Positions 51,098-60,926 of a stretch of 64,000 nucleotides of DNA are shown here, piece after piece (positions within the stretch are counted from its first letter, which is position 1; each line of letters starts with the position of its first letter). Made by a program: the position numbers and the translations under genes. Location: contig RDOE01000002.1 in the NCBI GenBank assembly GCA_011364975.1, positions 37,188-101,187 of the forward strand, written 5' to 3'. Source of the stretch: Promethearchaeota archaeon. GTDB lineage: Archaea > Asgardarchaeota > Lokiarchaeia > Sigyniarchaeales > SOKP01. The notes under the pieces are model-generated. The model ran no database searches and was not told the origin of the DNA. It worked only from the letters and a program-made list of their open reading frames with translations.

Positions 51098-51772
51098 ATG
51101 ATGAAATCTATGAAAGAACCAAAAAGAAAAAAAGATCCTTTAGAAGTAAAAGGACGAGCAAAAGGATATTCTTGTGAAGAACTAGTTAAAAACCTTAAAA
51201 GACATTCTTCGTTTAGTCCAATTTTAATTCAACAAATAAAAAAAACGCCAAATGAAGTTTTACGTAATTTTGGGACTCCCTTTGCTAAAAAAGTGAATAA
51301 AATGATGAGAGAAGTTTTTACTGAAGCATATCGAGCAAAGCAATTTACTCGAACTAAAATTAATAATCGTGGTGTTTTATATGGTATTGTCTTATTAAGG
51401 CATAAAGTTATGGATCTAGTTTTGAAATATTTTCACGAAAGATGGCCAGAGTGCGTTGTTTGTCTTTATAATGAACATAACCTAAAAACAGGAATAATTA
51501 ATGAAAATGGAAGTATTATTGAAATGAACAAATCTCTTAAAGAAACTATTGAATATATTAGTAAAGACAGGGAAATTTTTCCCTACTTTAATGATATTCA
51601 ATTTTCAGGAGAAGAAATCTTTGAAACATTATATAACTCACAAAATATTCCGGAAAGAGAAAATTATAGATATTTTAGAAGTATGATTCCAAAAGCTTGC
51701 TTCGAATTACCTGGTATGAGAGGTGGGGTGGAGAAGCAATTTAAGAATAAAAAAATTAATGATTATTTTTGA
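51098..51772 (+). CDS. DUF4130-like protein linked to the upstream radical SAM
   Basis: YFHERWPECVVCLYNEH; LYNSQNIPERENYRYFRSMIPKACFELPGM. Family assignment rests on the neighbouring rSAM and the NIPER.N...R..MP-like C-terminus. Confidence 0.6.
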   Translation: MMKSMKEPKRKKDPLEVKGRAKGYSCEELVKNLKRHSSFSPILIQQIKKTPNEVLRNFGTPFAKKVNKMMREVFTEAYRAKQFTRTKINNRGVLYGIVLLRHKVMDLVLKYFHERWPECVVCLYNEHNLKTGIINENGSIIEMNKSLKETIEYISKDREIFPYFNDIQFSGEEIFETLYNSQNIPERENYRYFRSMIPKACFELPGMRGGVEKQFKNKKINDYF

Positions 51773-51791
51773 AAAAAAATAAAAGCCAATT

Positions 51792-52568
51792 TTAAATTAT
51801 TTTGGCAAATATTTCTTTAGCTTCTACGTAGGACGAATTTTTTTCTGATAACTCTAATAGATTTCCACCCAATAAATTAATTTTGGCAATCTCATCATTA
51901 TTAGAAATAAATCCAAGTAGTGTTACATTCTCTTTATTTACTTTCTTAAGTTCATCTAATAAAATATCTCTTAAATTTTCCGGAAATCGGTTACCAAGAA
52001 TCCAGATATTTTCAAATTTAAGATTTACCTCATCGGTAATTTCAAGAATTCTTTTAAGCGTATGAATTCCCATTTTTGAGGGATCTGAAACAATAATCAA
52101 ATCTGTAACATCTCTTCCCGTTTTTCTCGCAAAATGTTCTAAACCAGCGGGAGAATCCAGAAGAGTGATATCATAATTCTTTGAGAGAGTGTCTATAACC
52201 TTCTTAAGGACATCATTAATATAACAATAGCATCCCTCTCCTTCACTCCTTCCCATTTCTAGTAAGTCAAAATCATCCATTTCTATAAGACAGCTATAAA
52301 CATCAGATTCTATTAATTGATTTTTAGGAATATTAGGTGCTAATTTTAAACTTTGAATTTTGTCCTTTAACACTTTCATTTTACCCCCAATAGTATCACA
52401 AAATTGTATTTCTTCGCCTATAACATCTGCCACATTAGCATCGGGATCTGAATCAATAACGAGAATATCTTTTGCTTTCTTATTATCAATTATATATTTT
52501 AAAAAGAGGGCTAGACTCGTGGTTTTACCCACTCCACCTTTTCCCGCAAATGCAATAATTTTATTCAT
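51792..52568 (-). CDS. CooC/MinD-like P-loop ATPase (metallocenter maturation)
   Basis: IIAFAGKGGVGKTTSLALFLKY; VIDSDPDANVADVIG; LLDSPAGLEHFARKTGRDVTDLIIVSDPSKMGIHTLKRI. Confidence 0.85.
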   Translation of the reverse strand: MNKIIAFAGKGGVGKTTSLALFLKYIIDNKKAKDILVIDSDPDANVADVIGEEIQFCDTIGGKMKVLKDKIQSLKLAPNIPKNQLIESDVYSCLIEMDDFDLLEMGRSEGEGCYCYINDVLKKVIDTLSKNYDITLLDSPAGLEHFARKTGRDVTDLIIVSDPSKMGIHTLKRILEITDEVNLKFENIWILGNRFPENLRDILLDELKKVNKENVTLLGFISNNDEIAKINLLGGNLLELSEKNSSYVEAKEIFAKII

Positions 52569-52717
52569 TTTCTCTCTATCATTTTTATGATTATAATAAT
52601 ACTAGAAGAGAATTCTATTAAGATTAAAAATTTATTTTTCATATAATAAAAAGGAGCAATTATAAAATAATTTAAAATTAAAGAAGATAAATGATTACTT
52701 TGATAAATAATAAGTAT

Positions 52718-53533
52718 TTATTCTTGACGATAAACAGGAACAATTTTGGAAGTGAATTCGTCTAATGTATAAGGAAATTCTTCTTCACTGGAGATCTTTC
52801 CTAATTCAAGCATTATCTGTCGGGCTAGAAGCCAAAAAGCTACTCCTAAGGCCTTTTTACCGCGATTGTTCGCAGGAACTGCTAGATCTATCCCATCGAG
52901 CGTATCATCAGTATCAAAAAGAGCAACGACGGGTATTCGCGCTAATTTAGCTTCTCTTAGGATAACTTTATCAGCATGGGGATCAACTATTACTACTACT
53001 GAAGCATCTTTAATATAATCATCAATCAACGGGTTTGTAAGAGAGCCAGGGATAAATCTATCTGTAATCGCTCTGCACCCTAAAGCTTTGCAAAATTTTT
53101 TTACTGGTTCTTTTCCATATCGTCTTACGGAGGTTACGATTACTTTATCACTACCTTCTTCAACATATTTACTTAAAAATTTTGCAGCAATAGTCAACCG
53201 TTCATCGGTTTTGTTTAAATCAATAACATATAATCCATAATTCGTTTGTCTATAAATAAATCTTCGAGCATCTCCCGTTAATAATTTTGTACCGATATGA
53301 ATTCCACAACTTAAATAAAGTTGCTTTTTCTCCTCATCTTTATCAATTATTTTTTCTAGTCCTTCAACTTCTGCTTCTATGTCATTAGCGTCGAGTAATT
53401 CAAGTTCTTCTTCTAAATCCAATTCCTCTTCAAAATCCTCTACGAAATCCTCTTCAAAATCTTCATCTAACTCTTCTAAATTCTTTTTATCTTCTTTCTC
53501 TGATTTTTCGGTTTTTTTCTTTTTTTTAGCCAA
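52718..53533 (-). CDS. rps2: Ribosomal protein uS2 with long acidic N-terminal extension
   Basis: LYLSCGIHIGTKLLTGDARRFIYRQTNYGLYVIDLNKTDERLTIAAKFLS; FIPGSLTNPLIDDYIKDASVVVIVDPHADKVILREAKLARIPVVALFDTDD. Confidence 0.93.
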   Translation of the reverse strand: MAKKKKKTEKSEKEDKKNLEELDEDFEEDFVEDFEEELDLEEELELLDANDIEAEVEGLEKIIDKDEEKKQLYLSCGIHIGTKLLTGDARRFIYRQTNYGLYVIDLNKTDERLTIAAKFLSKYVEEGSDKVIVTSVRRYGKEPVKKFCKALGCRAITDRFIPGSLTNPLIDDYIKDASVVVIVDPHADKVILREAKLARIPVVALFDTDDTLDGIDLAVPANNRGKKALGVAFWLLARQIMLELGKISSEEEFPYTLDEFTSKIVPVYRQE

Positions 53534-53738
53534 TGTATATACCCTGAAATGAAAGATTTAGTATATTATAATAACAATTTTAGATGTTTTAAATAAGCCA
53601 TCATAATTTTAATATTTTATTAAAAGAAATCTTCTATTTCTCATAGAACTAAAGATTTAATATAGCATGATAATTTAAATTATTATTATCCTAAAAAACA
53701 ATATATTGAAATTATAATTACAACATTACTACGGAATT

Positions 53739-54227
53739 ATGGTCTCTTACCGATTAGTTATTGGCATAACAGCTGGAATTACTATGAGTTTTTTTACAAT
53801 ATTCTTCTTTAATATGACGGATATATTAGTACAATTGAATCTTTATCTTCAAACAGATGTATTAAAATCAATCATAATATTATTAGGGGCTAATTTTAAA
53901 TTTGATATCATTTCGTTTTTTGCCGGAACGCCATCTTTTTTCGACTTTTTCGCACCTCAGTTGCTAGCAAGTATTTTTATTGGATTTTTAAGTGGAACTA
54001 TCGCCAAAGGTTTAAAAAGAGGTTTAATTGCTAGTTTAATTGTTGTTGTTGTTGATTTCTTAATTTGGATGTTATTGAGTGTCATTTCAGGAGAAGATTT
54101 AATGGCATTATTTCAAGGAGGACAGCTTTCTGCCACAATTGGAGGTGTATTAAGTGCTGTTATTGGTTCACTTCTAGGAGGTATCGTTGGAGGGGCAATC
54201 AGTGGTCCATATGAAGAAGTTTATTAA
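53739..54227 (+). CDS. Hypothetical membrane protein
   Basis: Hydrophobic helices with Gly-rich GGVLSAVIGSLLGGIVGGAISG. Confidence 0.65.
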   Translation: MVSYRLVIGITAGITMSFFTIFFFNMTDILVQLNLYLQTDVLKSIIILLGANFKFDIISFFAGTPSFFDFFAPQLLASIFIGFLSGTIAKGLKRGLIASLIVVVVDFLIWMLLSVISGEDLMALFQGGQLSATIGGVLSAVIGSLLGGIVGGAISGPYEEVY

Positions 54228-54359
54228 AGGTTTTTTATAAAGATTAAATTTAACTTTCATTCTGAAATTTATGGTTTTACGCGATGATTTTTACCCCTTT
54301 AGTATTAATTTTTATATGAATAATTAAATCTTAAAATTATTATTTATTTTTATAAAGCA

Positions 54360-54893
54360 ATGGATATCGAAGATATATTACCTTCACGAGATATTGCATT
54401 TGAATTACTTAAAAAGAAAAAAGTACCATATCATGTAAGAAAACATTCAATTAAAGTAGCTGAAAAAGCATTAGAAATTGTTGAAAGCATAAAAAGTGTT
54501 AAGCTTAACAATGATTTAGTAGAAATAGGTTCTTTACTACATGATATTGGAAGATCGAAGACTCATGGATTTAATCATGCTTTAATTGGAGGAAAAATAT
54601 TAAAAGAAATGGGATATCCTAGTGAGCTTGCGAGAATTTGCGAGACCCACATCTTAGGAGGATTGGATAAAGTAGATGCTAAGTCAGTAGGTTTACCCGA
54701 AAAAAATTACTTACCTAATACCCTCGAGGAAAAAATAATTTGCCTTGCAGATAAAATGATGGCAGGAACTAAGGAAGTAACCATAGAAGAGAGATTTAAT
54801 AAATGGTTTTCTAAATATGGAAGAACAGATATCCTTGTTAAAGCAAAAAAGAGAATAGACGCAATTCAAAAGGAAATTGAGGATTTACAATAA
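54360..54893 (+). CDS. HD-domain (HDIG-type) phosphohydrolase
   Basis: VRKHSIKVAEKALEIV; GSLLHDIGRSKTHGFNHALIGGKILKE; ICLADKMM. Confidence 0.87.
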   Translation: MDIEDILPSRDIAFELLKKKKVPYHVRKHSIKVAEKALEIVESIKSVKLNNDLVEIGSLLHDIGRSKTHGFNHALIGGKILKEMGYPSELARICETHILGGLDKVDAKSVGLPEKNYLPNTLEEKIICLADKMMAGTKEVTIEERFNKWFSKYGRTDILVKAKKRIDAIQKEIEDLQ

Positions 54894-55394
54894 ATCCCCT
54901 TTTTTAATTTTATTTTTAAGCTGATTTAAAATGCCCCCATCTTTTAATATAGCGATTATAAAGTCGGGCAATTTTTGAAACAGCAATTTCACGTTTTTGC
55001 TTTTATTTAACAATTCTCCCTTATGAAGGGATATTTCCACCTTATCGTTTGTGGAAAAATTCCTAGCTTCCCAAGGCATTGTAATTGGAGGTATACCGTT
55101 GTTGATTAAATTTCTGAAATAGATTCGAGCAAATGATTTTGCGATGATTGCTTTAATGCCAAGAATTTTAAATACATTTACAGCTTCTTCTCGTGAGCTT
55201 CCAGTACCAAAATTCTCACCTGCTAAAATAATAGTTTCCACATTAACTTTGCTTATAAATTTTGGATCAATAAATCTCAACGTATGTTTGGCTATTTCAT
55301 TTGGATCTCGCATTGTAAGGGTATAACTAGGAACGATATCGTCTGTGTTTATATCATCACCTAATATGTAAATCCAACCTTTAATAAGATCCAT
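54885..55394 (-). CDS. leuD: 3-isopropylmalate dehydratase small subunit (LeuD/homoaconitase-type)
   Basis: GWIYILGDDINTDDIVPSYTL; ILAGENFGTGSSREEAVNVFKILGIKAIIAKSFARIYFRNLINNGIPPI. Start corrected to ATG at 55394; upstream residues in the ORF track are out of frame with LeuC. Confidence 0.9.
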   Translation of the reverse strand: MDLIKGWIYILGDDINTDDIVPSYTLTMRDPNEIAKHTLRFIDPKFISKVNVETIILAGENFGTGSSREEAVNVFKILGIKAIIAKSFARIYFRNLINNGIPPITMPWEARNFSTNDKVEISLHKGELLNKSKNVKLLFQKLPDFIIAILKDGGILNQLKNKIKKGDLL

Positions 55395-55396
55395 TA

Positions 55397-56656
55397 TTAA
55401 AGTGCCTCCCTCGGATCTGTAATTTTGCCTTTTAGTGCTGATGCTGCAACAGTCGCAGGTGAAGCTAAATAAATTTGTGATGTGGGAGCGCCCATTCTTC
55501 CAATAAAATTTCGGTTTGTGCTGCTCAAGCATATTTCGTCTGGACCTAATACACCTAAATGACCTCCAATACACGCACCACATGTAGAATGAGTAACAAC
55601 AGCCCCTGATTGTAAGAAAATTTCAATTAATCCTTCGGATAAAGCGTTCATATAAATTTCTTTTGAGGCAGGAGTTATGATTAATCTAGTTCTATTTGAA
55701 ATTGTTTTACCTTTTAAAATTTGAGCTGCAATTCTCAAATCTTCCATCCTTCCATTAGTACAACTCCCCAAAAATGCTTGATCGATTTCAATATCTTCTA
55801 CTTCCTCAATTTTAGCAACATTATCTGGATTAGAAGGTTTAGCAACTACAGGAGTTATATCTGTTAGATCATATTCAAAAATCTTCTCATATACTGCATC
55901 ATGATCTGGAATAATAGGAGTATATTGCTCTATCGTTCTATTTTTTAACCATAATTCAAGCTTTTTATCATGCAGAAAAGTACCAAATTTAGCACCAGCC
56001 TCGACAACCATATTTGAAATTGTCATTCTAGAATCAATCGATAGCATTTCTGCTCCTACTCCATAAAATTCCAATGATTTGTATATAGCGCCTTTGGTAG
56101 TTATATCCCCGATATAAGTCAAAATAAAATCTTTAGACATTACTCCTTTTTTGAATTTACCAGTTAACTCAATTTTATAACTTTCAGGCACTTTAAACCA
56201 AAGATTACCTGTTGCAAAAACTACTGAAACATCAGCAGCGCCTATCCCGGTCGAAAGGCAATTAAACGCACCATAAGTCGTAGTGTGACTATCTGAGCCT
56301 ACAATTAGCATACCAGGCCTCGCAAAACCCATTTCAGGTAAAACTTGATGACATATCCCTTTATTAATTCCCATATTATGAATAAATCCGAATCTTTCTG
56401 CAAATTCCCTACAATCTTGATGCATCTGAGCAGCAGAAATTGTTGGTGCCGGAACCCAGTGATCTAAAATGAAGAAAATTTTATTAGGATCCCAAACCTT
56501 ATCTAATTCTAGTTTTTCATATTCTTTGTTGATTCTACCACCTAATTGTTCATGAACCATTATCAAATCAATTTTAGCATCAACAAATTCACCTGTATAA
56601 ACTTTTTCTGAGGTACAATGTGTTTGTAAGATTTTTTGAGCAATAGTTTGATTCAT
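55397..56656 (-). CDS. leuC: 3-isopropylmalate dehydratase large subunit (aconitase family)
   Basis: IVGSDSHTTTYGAFNCLSTGIGAADV; AFLGSCTNGRMEDLRIAAQIL; STCGACIGGHLGVLGPDEICLSSTNRNFIGRMG. Confidence 0.92.
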   Translation of the reverse strand: MNQTIAQKILQTHCTSEKVYTGEFVDAKIDLIMVHEQLGGRINKEYEKLELDKVWDPNKIFFILDHWVPAPTISAAQMHQDCREFAERFGFIHNMGINKGICHQVLPEMGFARPGMLIVGSDSHTTTYGAFNCLSTGIGAADVSVVFATGNLWFKVPESYKIELTGKFKKGVMSKDFILTYIGDITTKGAIYKSLEFYGVGAEMLSIDSRMTISNMVVEAGAKFGTFLHDKKLELWLKNRTIEQYTPIIPDHDAVYEKIFEYDLTDITPVVAKPSNPDNVAKIEEVEDIEIDQAFLGSCTNGRMEDLRIAAQILKGKTISNRTRLIITPASKEIYMNALSEGLIEIFLQSGAVVTHSTCGACIGGHLGVLGPDEICLSSTNRNFIGRMGAPTSQIYLASPATVAASALKGKITDPREAL

Positions 56657-57903
56657 TCTATTTCACAATATAACTCCTTATTTTTACATAATTTATCATA
56701 ATCATTATCCATCATTAAAATTAATCTATGCACTAATTTACATGTATCTAATAATACTTGAGGATCAACTTTATCTGGAGTATCTTTAATAGTGTGGGTG
56801 TAAAGGGCAGCAGCTCTAGTAGTTATATCAATTGCATCAAAATTTCTTAAATGAAAGGGTACTGTATCAGTATGAGCACCAATACTTAAATGAAATCCTT
56901 TAACATTAATATTTTCTTTTTTTGCTGCTAGATTTACATACTTGCTTATTAGTGGAGCAATTTTTTTACGGAAAACAATCCCATATGATTCAAAATATTG
57001 AATATAATTTTCATTATGACAAGAACAAGAAATCATATCAAAGTTAATTTGAAAAACTCGTCCTTTTTTGAATTGATGCTCATTATCATTCACAAAAAAC
57101 CTAGACCCCATTGTTCCTAATTCTTCTCCTGAGAATTGGCAAAACCATAAATTGAAATTATTTAAAGGATGCTCTGAGAAATATTCACATAATTCAAATA
57201 CAATTGCCATTCCTGATGCATTATCAAGAGCTCCCGGGGAGTTATTTCCTGTATTTAAAAATAATAATAGGATATTAGAAAATGAGATTATACTAGAGGA
57301 TATCCAAGCGCCATATAATGTAATATAAAATGAAATGGGTAAATTTCCAAATAAAATTATCACATAAAGAATATAGAATGCTCCAAAGGCTATTCCACTA
57401 TAAGCCCATAATCGATAAAATGCTACACGCTGAAATGTTGTGTAGGTTTGAGATTTTGAATCTAAATGAGCTGAAATTATAATGTTTCCAGCGTCGTTTT
57501 GAGGAAGTTTCTTAGCAGGAATTTTTACATAAACATTTGTAGCACTTAATGTTTCTCCAAAATACTCACCCCAAAAACCAGGAAATTCAGGATGTTTTAA
57601 TCTTCTGATCAATAAATAAATAAAGATAATCATACCTCCAATTAGAATAATTGTTAAAGAGACGTGAATATAAGCGAAAAGCATTAGTACTAAATTGAAA
57701 ATTAAGTGAAGTATCATTATCAATTTAACTAGCGTAGTGGAGTAGAAATCTGAAAACTTAAAATCTCGTTTTATAATTAGCGCTTCATCAATACCAATTT
57801 CCTCAAATGATTCTACTGTGAGTTTAACCGCTCTTTTTTCTCCATCTGTTCCTGCTAAGCGAGGAAAACTGAAATTTTTAACATAAGCGAATAACTTCTT
57901 CAA
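56653..57903 (-). CDS. Membrane-embedded M28-like zinc aminopeptidase (paralogue of 44939-46102)
   Basis: FSFPRLAGTDGEKRAV; IISAHLDSKSQT; GALDNASGMAIVFELCEYF; FSGEELGTMGSRFF; SIGAHTDTVPFH. Overlaps the leuC start by 4 nt. Confidence 0.82.
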   Translation of the reverse strand: MKKLFAYVKNFSFPRLAGTDGEKRAVKLTVESFEEIGIDEALIIKRDFKFSDFYSTTLVKLIMILHLIFNLVLMLFAYIHVSLTIILIGGMIIFIYLLIRRLKHPEFPGFWGEYFGETLSATNVYVKIPAKKLPQNDAGNIIISAHLDSKSQTYTTFQRVAFYRLWAYSGIAFGAFYILYVIILFGNLPISFYITLYGAWISSSIISFSNILLLFLNTGNNSPGALDNASGMAIVFELCEYFSEHPLNNFNLWFCQFSGEELGTMGSRFFVNDNEHQFKKGRVFQINFDMISCSCHNENYIQYFESYGIVFRKKIAPLISKYVNLAAKKENINVKGFHLSIGAHTDTVPFHLRNFDAIDITTRAAALYTHTIKDTPDKVDPQVLLDTCKLVHRLILMMDNDYDKLCKNKELYCEIE

Positions 57904-58044
57904 ACTAAATAACTCCTTCCCTTGTTTTTGATTTTGCGAAATGTAGATTTACCTCTTATTTATTAAATGAATCCAATTAAGCTTGATAATTATCCACCAA
58001 ATTTGTAGAATAAAATGAAAAATTTATGTTTATTTATTTTAAAA

Positions 58045-58653
58045 TTAAAGTTGCAAACTTTTTAATTTCTTTATCACGACAGTTTGAATTTTCTCTTGAA
58101 CCAATTCAATTATGTCGTCCGTATCCAGTAAAAAATAATTTTCTTCCTTTGCACGCTTAATATATAATTTTCTTACCTTTTCAAGAAAAATTGAATTTTC
58201 AAATTTATCTAAGTGCTCTTGAGATTTTCTTGCTAAAGATATTTTAGGATCAAGATCTAAAATGATTGTAATATCTGGCTTTTCTGCGAACTTATTAATA
58301 TTTTTAACCCATTCCAAAGAAATGTCATCCGATTGGCAAGATTGATAAACAATAGATGATTCCACATATCTATCAGAGATTACAATAAAGCCTTCATTTA
58401 ATTTCTTTTTTATTTCAGTATAGAAATGAAGAACCCTATCTGCAGCAAACATTAATGCATCTACGGAGGGAGGAATGTCTTTATTTTTCAAATATTTTCT
58501 TATTAATGTGCCAATTTCTGAATTTGATGGCTCATGAGTTAAAAAAACCTTATAGTTTTTTGATTTAAGAAATCCGGTAAGAAGTTGACTGTGAGTTGTG
58601 GTTCCAGAACCATCAATACCATCTAAAACTATAAAAAGTGAACGTTTCTCCAA
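58045..58653 (-). CDS. tmk: Thymidylate kinase
   Basis: FIVLDGIDGSGTTTHSQLLTGFLKSKNYKVFLTHEPSNSEIGTLIR; FAADRVLHFYTEI; VISDRYVESSIVYQ. Confidence 0.92.
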   Translation of the reverse strand: MEKRSLFIVLDGIDGSGTTTHSQLLTGFLKSKNYKVFLTHEPSNSEIGTLIRKYLKNKDIPPSVDALMFAADRVLHFYTEIKKKLNEGFIVISDRYVESSIVYQSCQSDDISLEWVKNINKFAEKPDITIILDLDPKISLARKSQEHLDKFENSIFLEKVRKLYIKRAKEENYFLLDTDDIIELVQEKIQTVVIKKLKSLQL

Positions 58654-58793
58654 AATAATTCATGTAAGTTGATAATATACTTCTAGCACATAAGACTAGT
58701 ATTATATATTATTGCTAAAATTATTAATAAATTATAATTTAACTAAAATTGATTAAATTTTAAATTAAATTTTATATTCATAATCTTAGATTT

Positions 58794-59198
58794 TTGAAAA
58801 ATTTAAAAAACCTAATAAATATGACAACTAGAAACCCTGTTGGATATTGCCCTAATTGTAAACAAAATGTCTTGTTAGTAAGAGAAGATATTAATTGGCC
58901 ATTGGCAATAATTTTATTATGTCTTACTGCAGGAATTGGATTGCTTATATATTTAATAATTTACTATAGTCAAGCTGAAGATCATTGTATTCATTGTCAC
59001 ACTCAAATATTTGCCACTTCTGCTCAATACGCACCCTCAGTTCTTTCTACTAAATCAGAATCTCAAAAAGCCTATCAATTTAATAGTCAAACATCTCAAC
59101 AGCCTGAGAAAATCCAGTCTCGATATTGTCCATTTTGTGGTGAACAATTGAGAGATTCTTCCGCTCAATTTTGTTCTAATTGTGGTGCAAAAGTGTAA
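58794..59198 (+). CDS. Small membrane protein with N- and C-terminal zinc ribbons
   Basis: CPNCKQNVLLVREDINWPLAIILLCLTAGIGLLIYLIIYY...CIHC; RYCPFCGEQLRDSSAQFCSNCGAKV. Confidence 0.72.
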   Translation: MKNLKNLINMTTRNPVGYCPNCKQNVLLVREDINWPLAIILLCLTAGIGLLIYLIIYYSQAEDHCIHCHTQIFATSAQYAPSVLSTKSESQKAYQFNSQTSQQPEKIQSRYCPFCGEQLRDSSAQFCSNCGAKV

Positions 59199-59636
59199 GG
59201 GGATTTTTAATTAATTATTAGAAAACCACTTTACATCTCAGACTACAGACAAATTTCTTCTTTTTGGATAAATAATAGGTATTATTTCTTTTCTAAGACG
59301 TTTATTAGATTTTGAACGAATTTTTTTGAGTTTGAAAAATATTCGAATATTTTAAATCCAAATTTTATCTACGAAAATTTAGATGGCTATCAATATTTGC
59401 TATACTATTTACTTGAAAAAATTAAAATTAATCTGATATTATGGGCTCGAAATTATCCATTCTAAGTTGATTTACTTTAAATCTTTATAAGTGCTCATAA
59501 AGTGTTCTTATTGCGAGCAATTCTCAAAAAAATTATAATTAAAGAATGGACTCCAAATTTTTTATATCCCGTTGATTCTAACTTTTAATTAAGAATATTA
59601 AAAAGTGAGAAATTTAGAATTAAAGAGGTCAAATAA

Positions 59637-60014
59637 ATGGCAACTATGTATTGTCCGAATTGTAAAATGAATGTTTTCACGGTAAGAGAGGATTTAGACA
59701 TTGCATTAATTATTATTTTATCTATTTTTACTGCGGGACTAGGTGCATTAATATATTTAGCAATATATTATGATAAAGAGAGAAATAGGTGTATTCATTG
59801 TAAATCAATTTGTCAACATATAACATTGGAGCACCAAAGCGGGAATCCTATAAGCTTAATTAGAGTTCCCTATGCTAGTGAAAGTGGAAATCAATTAGGT
59901 TATCAAATCCAAATTCAAGAACAACAATCTAAATTTTGTTTCAACTGTGGAATTAAACTTGATGAAAGAGAAGGATTGAAATTCTGTGCTTATTGCGGTA
60001 CAAAAATAATATAG
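59637..60014 (+). CDS. Small membrane protein with zinc ribbons (paralogue of 58794-59198)
   Basis: CPNCKMNVFTVREDLDIALIIILSIFTAGLGALIYLAIYYDKERNRCIHC; FCFNCGIKL...FCAYCGTKI. Confidence 0.75.
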   Translation: MATMYCPNCKMNVFTVREDLDIALIIILSIFTAGLGALIYLAIYYDKERNRCIHCKSICQHITLEHQSGNPISLIRVPYASESGNQLGYQIQIQEQQSKFCFNCGIKLDEREGLKFCAYCGTKII

Positions 60015-60026
60015 ATTAGCTTATTT

Positions 60027-60926
60027 TTATTTTTTTAAAATTTTCATAAATTCATAAAAGTATTTATAAGAATTCTGAAAATGGGAATCTTCTTTCGAGT
60101 ATTCTAATCCTTGAGTAAATATCTTTTCAAACTCGTTAAAATCTTTATTATAAATAATAGTCTTATATTCTTGTATTAAATTCTCTAATAAATCGAGAAT
60201 ATAAAGAAATTCATGATTTTCAATCTGGATTTCCCCAAACATCTCCATTTCTCTTTGAATTATGCTTTCTGCAAATACTTTTTGTAGAAGGAAAGTTGTA
60301 CCAGTATATTTTGTCAATTCTCCTAGTGAAAAGTTAGTATTTTTAAGAAGATTAAGAAAAATAATGTTAAGCATATGGGGAACCCCTAATGTTAAAGCTA
60401 CTTGTTTATCATGAAGTATTGGATCGGTTTCAGTGAGTATTAATCCATCAGATTTAAATATTTGCAGCAATTCTTTAATCAAATTTGCGTATTCCCTAGT
60501 ACCTCCTACTTTTATGACTATTATGACATAATTTCGCATATTTACGATTCCAGGCCCGAACATTGGATGAAGTGATAGACAATTGATGGGATATTGTTTT
60601 CTGGCTTCATCTAATACCTTAAAAACTGAGGATTTTATTGAAGAAATGTCAAATAAGATTGCATTATCTTTAAGATATGGAGCTACTTCTTTAATCATAT
60701 CAGGTGTAGTTCGAATAGGAATAGAAACCATTACTATGTCTGCATCCTTCACACTTTCTTCAAGATTTGTCAAGTATTTCACTTTTAACTCTTTTGCTTC
60801 TCTTCTTAAAATATCCTCATTTCTTGCATATAGAATAACATTAAATCCATGTTTCTTGAAATAACGAGCAAACACCTTACCCATTCCTCCAGAACCACCA
60901 ATAATAGTAACATTTTTTCCTAACAT
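60027..60926 (-). CDS. tyrA: Prephenate dehydrogenase (TyrA)
   Basis: KNVTIIGGSGGMGKVFARYFKKHGFNVILYAR; ADIVMVSIPIRTTPDMIKEVAPYL; LSLHPMFGPGI. Confidence 0.9.
   Translation of the reverse strand: MLGKNVTIIGGSGGMGKVFARYFKKHGFNVILYARNEDILRREAKELKVKYLTNLEESVKDADIVMVSIPIRTTPDMIKEVAPYLKDNAILFDISSIKSSVFKVLDEARKQYPINCLSLHPMFGPGIVNMRNYVIIVIKVGGTREYANLIKELLQIFKSDGLILTETDPILHDKQVALTLGVPHMLNIIFLNLLKNTNFSLGELTKYTGTTFLLQKVFAESIIQREMEMFGEIQIENHEFLYILDLLENLIQEYKTIIYNKDFNEFEKIFTQGLEYSKEDSHFQNSYKYFYEFMKILKK

Noticed and set aside
55395-55583. N-terminal part of the 232-aa ORF 54885-55583
   Set aside because: Overlaps leuC in another frame; LeuD similarity begins at the ATG at 55394, so the extension is spurious.
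59199-59636. Possible ncRNA or degenerate third zinc-ribbon copy in the spacer
   Set aside because: No Cys pairs or coding-like frame; a weak GCTC/GAGC hairpin near 59490-59520 is not convincing.
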